Assembly (NCBI RefSeq): GCF_000369005.1
Contig: NZ_KB849764.1
Span: 749,086 to 813,085, forward strand
From: Acinetobacter beijerinckii CIP 110307
GTDB lineage: Bacteria; Pseudomonadota; Gammaproteobacteria; Pseudomonadales; Moraxellaceae
Direction: 5' to 3'
DNA length: 64,000 bases
Of the stretch, positions 59,809 through 64,000 are shown in pieces (position 1 is the stretch's first letter; the number at the start of each line of letters is the position of its first letter). The translations under genes and the position numbers were made by a program. The notes under the pieces were generated by a model, which searched no databases, was not told where the DNA came from, and was given only the letters and a program-made list of their open reading frames with translations.

Positions 59809-61203
59809 TTACTTACTATTTGGAGAGACCATATTTTCTGGTTTAACAACTTCATCAAATTTTTCAGCCGTAACTAAACCAAGCTCTACAGCAACCTGCT
59901 TCAATGTTTTATTTTCCTTATATGCTGTTTTCGCAACTTTGGCAGAATTTTCATAGCCAATCACTGGATTGAGTGCTGTCACCAACATCAAAGAATTATG
60001 TAAGAAATAATCAATTTTCTCACGATTTGGCTCGATCCCAACCGCGCAATGATCATTGAAGCTATTGCATGCATCTCCCAAAAGCTGAATAGATTGTAAT
60101 AAGTTATATGCAATCACTGGCATAAATACATTTAATTCAAAATTGCCTGAAGCTCCAGCAATGTTAATCGTTGTATCATTTCCTAAAACCTGAGCAACCA
60201 CCATTGTCATTGCTTCACTTTGGGTTGGATTGACTTTACCCGGCATAATACTCGAACCAGGTTCATTTTCAGGAATACGAATTTCGCCAAAACCACAACG
60301 TGGACCACTCGCCAACCAACGAATGTCATTGGCTATTTTATTTAAACTTGCAGCTAATGTTTTTAAAGCACCTGATGCAAATACCGCAGCATCGCGCCCT
60401 GCCAAAGCTTCGAATTTATTTGGAGCCGTCACAAATGGCAAACCAGTTAGTTCAGCCAATTGTTCAGCAGCTTTTACAGCATAATCTGGGTGAGCATTCA
60501 ACCCAGTGCCAACTGCCGTTCCACCTAAAGGCAGTTCATACAATCCCAAAAGAGCTTGATGTAAGCGTTTCAAACCATGTTCTAATTGCGAAACATAACC
60601 ACTAAATTCTTGCCCTAAAGTCAGTGGTGTCGCATCTTGTAAGTGTGTACGACCAATTTTAACAATATCATCAAATTCTTCTGACTTGCTCTGTAAGGTC
60701 GCTTTTAACCTTTCAATAGCAGGAATCAGTAATTCATTAATTTGAAGGCTTGCAGCAACATGGATTGCCGTTGGGAAAGAGTCATTCGTTGATTGAGCAC
60801 GATTAACATGGTCATTTGGATGAACTGGCTTTTGCTCACCTAAGGCATGTCCTAGATTTTGATTAGCAATATTTGCAATGACTTCGTTACAGTTCATGTT
60901 ACTTTGAGTACCAGAACCTGTTTGCCAAACAACTAAAGGAAATTGAGAATCCCAATCCCCGGCAATTACTTCATCCGCGGCATTTACAATATATTGGCTA
61001 AGGTCTTCTGGTAGTTGTTTTAATTCAGTATTAGTTATTGCAGCCGCTTTTTTTACCAATCCCATTGCACGAATCATTGCACGCGGTAAACGTTCTTGAC
61101 CAATTTTAAAATTCTGTAAACTTCTTTGGGTTTGCGCACCCCATAAAGCTTCATTTGGAACTTCAACCTCACCCATCGTATCGTGTTCAATTCGCATTTG
61201 CAT
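59809..61203 (-). CDS. fumC: Class II fumarate hydratase
   Basis: A 464-residue tetrameric, iron-free fumarase converting fumarate to malate in the TCA cycle. [15 protein letters not shown] near residue 97, [10 protein letters not shown] near 188 and the flexible catalytic loop [15 protein letters not shown] near 318 are the aspartase/fumarase signatures. GAGG lies 6 bases before the ATG at 61203; the TTG at 61209 adds two residues without support. It is oxygen-stable, unlike class I fumarases. It is a single-gene unit. Confidence 0.96.
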   Translation of the reverse strand: MQMRIEHDTMGEVEVPNEALWGAQTQRSLQNFKIGQERLPRAMIRAMGLVKKAAAITNTELKQLPEDLSQYIVNAADEVIAGDWDSQFPLVVWQTGSGTQSNMNCNEVIANIANQNLGHALGEQKPVHPNDHVNRAQSTNDSFPTAIHVAASLQINELLIPAIERLKATLQSKSEEFDDIVKIGRTHLQDATPLTLGQEFSGYVSQLEHGLKRLHQALLGLYELPLGGTAVGTGLNAHPDYAVKAAEQLAELTGLPFVTAPNKFEALAGRDAAVFASGALKTLAASLNKIANDIRWLASGPRCGFGEIRIPENEPGSSIMPGKVNPTQSEAMTMVVAQVLGNDTTINIAGASGNFELNVFMPVIAYNLLQSIQLLGDACNSFNDHCAVGIEPNREKIDYFLHNSLMLVTALNPVIGYENSAKVAKTAYKENKTLKQVAVELGLVTAEKFDEVVKPENMVSPNSK

Positions 61204-61357
61204 AAACAACCTCTGCTCTATTTGATTAAAATTATCACGGGCTTAAGCTGAAAAATGCTTTGGCTGGCGGAGACCTAAATATTAAATTTATAATATCTAT
61301 GAAGTCTCGAAATTATCCTAAACAAAGCAAGTCGAAATGTAAATAATAATCATTATC

Positions 61358-62365
61358 TCAATTACCATTTAAGGTGTTTTGATAAAATCGCCACTGATCT
61401 TCGATCATTTGCTTCAATGTTCGTTTAGGCGACCAATGAAGTATCTTCTGTGCCTTATCAATATTTGCACCCAATTGAGCTAATTCATCATGTTGGTATA
61501 TTGCAGGCTGAACTTTTATTTCTAACTGAGTTATTTGTGCAATTTCATCTATTAACGATTGAATAGAAGTTAGCTCAGCACTAGCGACATTAAATGCTTC
61601 TAAACAACTGGATTGTGTTTTCAACCAACTTAAAGCATGTATTACAACATCACATGCATCTAAGACATGTAGGAAACTACGTTCAACCGTTCCATCTTTG
61701 GTCTGTGCTTGATTCTGAATCTCGATACAATCTCGCTGCATCGCTGCGACTTGTAGAGCTAGAGGAACAATGTTTTTTGGTAGTTGTGTTACATATTCAC
61801 CTAACACACCATGTTCAAAGGCGCCGACAATATTGGATAAACGCAAATTTACAATTTTCCATTCATGATCTGCTTTATACGTATCTGTAATAATATCTTC
61901 AACCATTTGTTGCGAGCGAATGTATGGATTCGCATAGCGATAATTAAACTCAGTCTCTTCACTTAGTTCTGGATTTGATTGTCCGTAAACAGCTAAGCTA
62001 GAGATATTAATGAATTCTCTCACGCCCATGCGTTGCATGGCTCTTAATAAACTCATGATACTACTGACATTATCATTATAGTATTCTAATGGTTTTAACA
62101 CCGATTCTTCGAGCGATTTAAAACTTGCAGTATGAATCACAGTTTCAATAGAGTATTGTTCAAAAACTTTATTTAGAGCAGGTGTATTTCTTACATCAAC
62201 CTTTACAAATGGGATATACATTCCAGAGATATACTCTAAACGCTCCAAAATTTGCAAAGTTGAATTGGCTAAATTATCAACAATAACGATCTCTTGCCCA
62301 CGAGCCAATAAACTCAAAGCAATGTGTGAACCGATAAAGCCCAAACCACCTGTCACCAAAATCAT
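61358..62365 (-). CDS. NAD-dependent epimerase/dehydratase, GalE-like, lacking the catalytic lysine
   Basis: A 335-residue extended short-chain dehydrogenase. TGGLGFIGSHIALSLLARG (residues 5-23) is the NAD fold, and the serine is in ISSLAVYG near 125. Where GalE has Tyr-x3-Lys, this protein reads NPYIRSQQMVE: the tyrosine is there, but the lysine position is Gln. The C-terminal LHWSPKRTLKQMIEDQWRF matches GalE-like proteins. The activity is therefore uncertain; it may have lost epimerisation or act on another sugar nucleotide. It is divergent from tusD and probably shares its promoter region. Confidence 0.85.
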   Translation of the reverse strand: MILVTGGLGFIGSHIALSLLARGQEIVIVDNLANSTLQILERLEYISGMYIPFVKVDVRNTPALNKVFEQYSIETVIHTASFKSLEESVLKPLEYYNDNVSSIMSLLRAMQRMGVREFINISSLAVYGQSNPELSEETEFNYRYANPYIRSQQMVEDIITDTYKADHEWKIVNLRLSNIVGAFEHGVLGEYVTQLPKNIVPLALQVAAMQRDCIEIQNQAQTKDGTVERSFLHVLDACDVVIHALSWLKTQSSCLEAFNVASAELTSIQSLIDEIAQITQLEIKVQPAIYQHDELAQLGANIDKAQKILHWSPKRTLKQMIEDQWRFYQNTLNGN

Positions 62366-62432
62366 TGTATACTTACCTTCTTTTTAATCTGTCCATCATC
62401 ATTTTGCCTACGATGACCATAGTGAATGTTCA

Positions 62433-62801
62433 ATGAGTACACTACTGCTAATCACTTCTTCGCCTACTTCAGTAATTGCTTGGCATGCTTTTGGTTTAGC
62501 ACAAGCATTACATAGTAAACAGTCAGAATTTCGTGTGTTCTTTTACCAAGACGGTGTTCATGTTGCAAACGATTTACAGTGGTTTCCTGATGATCAACGC
62601 AATCTGAAACAAGAATGGCAAAAGCTCGGCATTCGACTCCCTGTCTGTGTCAGTGCTGCCCTTGCTCGGGGAATTACTGATGCGAGCAATGCGCAACGTC
62701 ATTCACTTCAACATCACAACTTAGCGCAAGGTTTTGAGCTTGTCGGACTTGGAGAGCTTGCTGATGCTGTGCAAAGCTGTTCTCGTATACTTCAATTTTA
62801 A
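62433..62801 (+). CDS. tusD: Sulfurtransferase complex subunit TusD
   Basis: A 122-residue DsrE-family subunit of the TusBCD sulfur relay. LLLITSSPTSVIAWHAFGLAQAL near the N-terminus and the active-site Cys in LPVCVSAALARGI near residue 72 are diagnostic. It accepts persulfide from TusA and passes it to TusE for 2-thiouridine in tRNA. It begins the tusDCBE group. The ribosome-binding site is weak. Confidence 0.93.
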   Translation: MSTLLLITSSPTSVIAWHAFGLAQALHSKQSEFRVFFYQDGVHVANDLQWFPDDQRNLKQEWQKLGIRLPVCVSAALARGITDASNAQRHSLQHHNLAQGFELVGLGELADAVQSCSRILQF

Positions 62802-62844
62802 TTTAAGTACATAAATAGAGTGTTGCTTTTAAAAGGTATATTGT

Positions 62845-63195
62845 GTGAAATCTGTACTCGTCATCCTAACGCAGTCTAATTTAACTAGTTTGCAGATCAA
62901 TGAAAGCTTATCTGCAACTATGGTTTTAGCAACCTTTGGTATCTCTGTCAAAGTTTTATTCAAAGATGCTGCACTCAGCCTGTTAGACAATAATTTAGAG
63001 TTCAATCAATTTAAGCAAGCATTTAAAATTGCTGCCAATATGGTCGAAAGTTTCGAATTTTATGATCTAACACCCATTTTAGTTGAGAAAAAAAATCAGC
63101 AGCTTGATAGTATTTTAAAATCTGAGCAAGAAATTGAATTTATTCAAGTCAGTCCTGAATTTATTCAATCATTTGATCATGTTCTCTATTGGTAA
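62845..63195 (+). CDS. tusC: Sulfurtransferase complex subunit TusC
   Basis: A 116-residue DsrF-like subunit. It begins with GTG and AAAAGGTATATT upstream. LLDNNLEFNQFKQAFKIAANM and the end HVLYW fit TusC. TusC has no catalytic Cys in many species, and none is seen here. It forms the heterohexamer with TusB and TusD. It lies 43 bases after tusD. Confidence 0.85.
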   Translation: MKSVLVILTQSNLTSLQINESLSATMVLATFGISVKVLFKDAALSLLDNNLEFNQFKQAFKIAANMVESFEFYDLTPILVEKKNQQLDSILKSEQEIEFIQVSPEFIQSFDHVLYW

Positions 63196-63206
63196 GTGTG
63201 CTCATC

Positions 63207-63491
63207 ATGAAAAACCGAACTCTATTTATAATTCAGTCTAATTACATGAACACCGATAAAATCTTGGTCGAATTAGCGCAAATGGCTCAAATAGAAGATT
63301 CTATAGTTGTACTAGGTGATGCGTTATTAAAACTCACAAATCCGATTGTTGATATTTATCCAAATCTTTATTGCTTAAGTAACGAACAAACACTACTTAA
63401 CAAGGAATTCAAACCACAATTTAAAGTAATCGAGTATTCAGAATTCGCTGATTTAGTCTTAAAATCTGAGAATTGTGTTTCTTTAAAGTAA
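63207..63491 (+). CDS. tusB: Sulfurtransferase complex subunit TusB
   Basis: A 94-residue DsrH-like subunit. The opening NRTLFIIQSNYMNTDKILVELAQMAQ and DSIVVLGDALLKLT follow the DsrH pattern. The start is uncertain: the ATG at 63207 is chosen, but TTG at 63189 and GTG at 63198 are in frame, and none has a strong ribosome-binding site. It lies 11 bases after tusC. Confidence 0.8.
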   Translation: MKNRTLFIIQSNYMNTDKILVELAQMAQIEDSIVVLGDALLKLTNPIVDIYPNLYCLSNEQTLLNKEFKPQFKVIEYSEFADLVLKSENCVSLK

Positions 63492-63520
63492 TTTTTTTTT
63501 AAATCTGCTTAGGCTATTTT

Positions 63521-63832
63521 ATGCATTTAGAATTAGATCAGGACGGTCATTTGGTCGATTATACAATTTGGAATCAAGAGGTTGCTACAGAACTCGCAAA
63601 ATCTTTAGATTTAGAACTAACCGATTGGCATTTTGATATTCTTCATGCTGTACGCCAATTTTATCAACAATTTGGACATTCACCTGCAACACGCCCTTTG
63701 ATTAAATTCTTGATGAAAACAGTGAGCCCTGAAATCAACAACGCGGAATTACAGGAGAGGTTTAAAACAGGTTTAGTAGCTCGACATTTAAGTCGCTTAG
63801 CTGGTGTTCCTAAACCTGCAAATTGTTTGTAA
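63521..63832 (+). CDS. tusE: Sulfurtransferase TusE (DsrC family)
   Basis: A 103-residue sulfur carrier that hands persulfide to MnmA. The C-terminal arm VPKPANCL carries the catalytic penultimate Cys, and LTDWHFDILHAVRQFY and FGHSPATRPLIKFL are DsrC/TusE blocks. It ends the tusDCBE group, and the EamA gene is convergent. Confidence 0.95.
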   Translation: MHLELDQDGHLVDYTIWNQEVATELAKSLDLELTDWHFDILHAVRQFYQQFGHSPATRPLIKFLMKTVSPEINNAELQERFKTGLVARHLSRLAGVPKPANCL

Positions 63833-63842
63833 TCATCTTAAC

Positions 63843-64000
63843 CTAAGCAAACTTTTTAGCAAAAGCTACGCAGATAATTACCGCTATCGTTACTGCAAAC
63901 ATACTAATACTCACATGCTCATGTAATATCACGGCAGCTATAAGCAAACCAATGATTGGTTGTAACAGTTGTAACTGACCGACGGCTGCAATTCCGCCTT
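63843..64000 (-). CDS. EamA/DMT-family transporter, C-terminal part (gene runs off the window)
   Basis: The visible 51 residues include GGIAAVGQLQLLQPIIGLLIAAVILHEHVSISM followed by a hydrophobic span and a short basic tail, matching the last two helices of an EamA domain (QLLQPxxxLLLAxxLLxExV). The 5' part lies beyond base 64000. It is convergent with tusE. Confidence 0.85.
   Translation of the reverse strand, partial: GGIAAVGQLQLLQPIIGLLIAAVILHEHVSISMFAVTIAVIICVAFAKKFA

Overview
This 64 kb window is a stretch of ordinary chromosome from a low-GC gammaproteobacterium, almost certainly Acinetobacter or a close Moraxellaceae relative. The basis is the gene content and order (pyrG-kdsA-eno, pldA next to a PreP-type protease, clpS-clpA, cydP-cydA-cydB-cydX, tusDCBE), the protein sequences, AT-rich intergenic DNA, and the dense use of short intrinsic terminators shared by convergent genes. 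I see no insertion sequence, prophage, integron, CRISPR array, rRNA or tRNA. The assignment rests on recognition, not on a database search.

Layout. 1-3035: eno (partial), kdsA and pyrG on the minus strand. 3403-9891: a proline/glutamate-rich lipoprotein, then a lipid-flavoured block (YheT-like hydrolase, SGNH esterase, NTF2-like protein, 2,4-dienoyl-CoA reductase fadH) facing a PadR regulator and an alpha/beta hydrolase. Two matching dyads lie in the shared promoter region. 9945-11352: a DAHP synthase gene behind a long leader with two aromatic-rich leader peptides and an attenuator. 11599-18460: an ABC-F ATPase, ynfA, clpA, a broken second clpS, clpS, a membrane protein and argC. 18808-31321: an unknown lipoprotein, a YgjP-type metallopeptidase, rpiA, ilvA, a KtrAB-type potassium system, a C39-like protein, pldA, preP and a GNAT gene. 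31429-37282: a PfkB kinase, a Rieske protein, a YqiJ-like membrane protein and the cytochrome bd operon, including the tiny cydX. 37611-47344: small-protein and housekeeping genes (ftsY, CBS protein, argD, grxD, HD protein, LysR). 47368-57524: map, brnQ with a structured 3' region, MarR and TetR regulators, a SRAP protein, argF, a phosphatase-like protein and ispF. 57566-64000: dadA under a tandem glycine riboswitch, fumC, a GalE-like protein lacking the usual catalytic lysine, tusDCBE and the end of an EamA transporter.

How the parts work together. Arginine genes argC, argD and argF are scattered singly. ClpA and ClpS form the protease-adaptor pair. TusDCB relays sulfur to TusE for tRNA 2-thiouridine. 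CydP, CydA, CydB, CydX and the YbgE-like protein form the high-affinity quinol oxidase set. The window's most interesting material is regulatory RNA and DNA: the double leader of the DAHP synthase gene, the glycine riboswitch on a D-amino-acid dehydrogenase-like gene, the PadR dyads and the branched fold after brnQ. I found no convincing new multigene system. Where two starts were possible I chose by ribosome-binding site, promoter position and family length, and give the reason.
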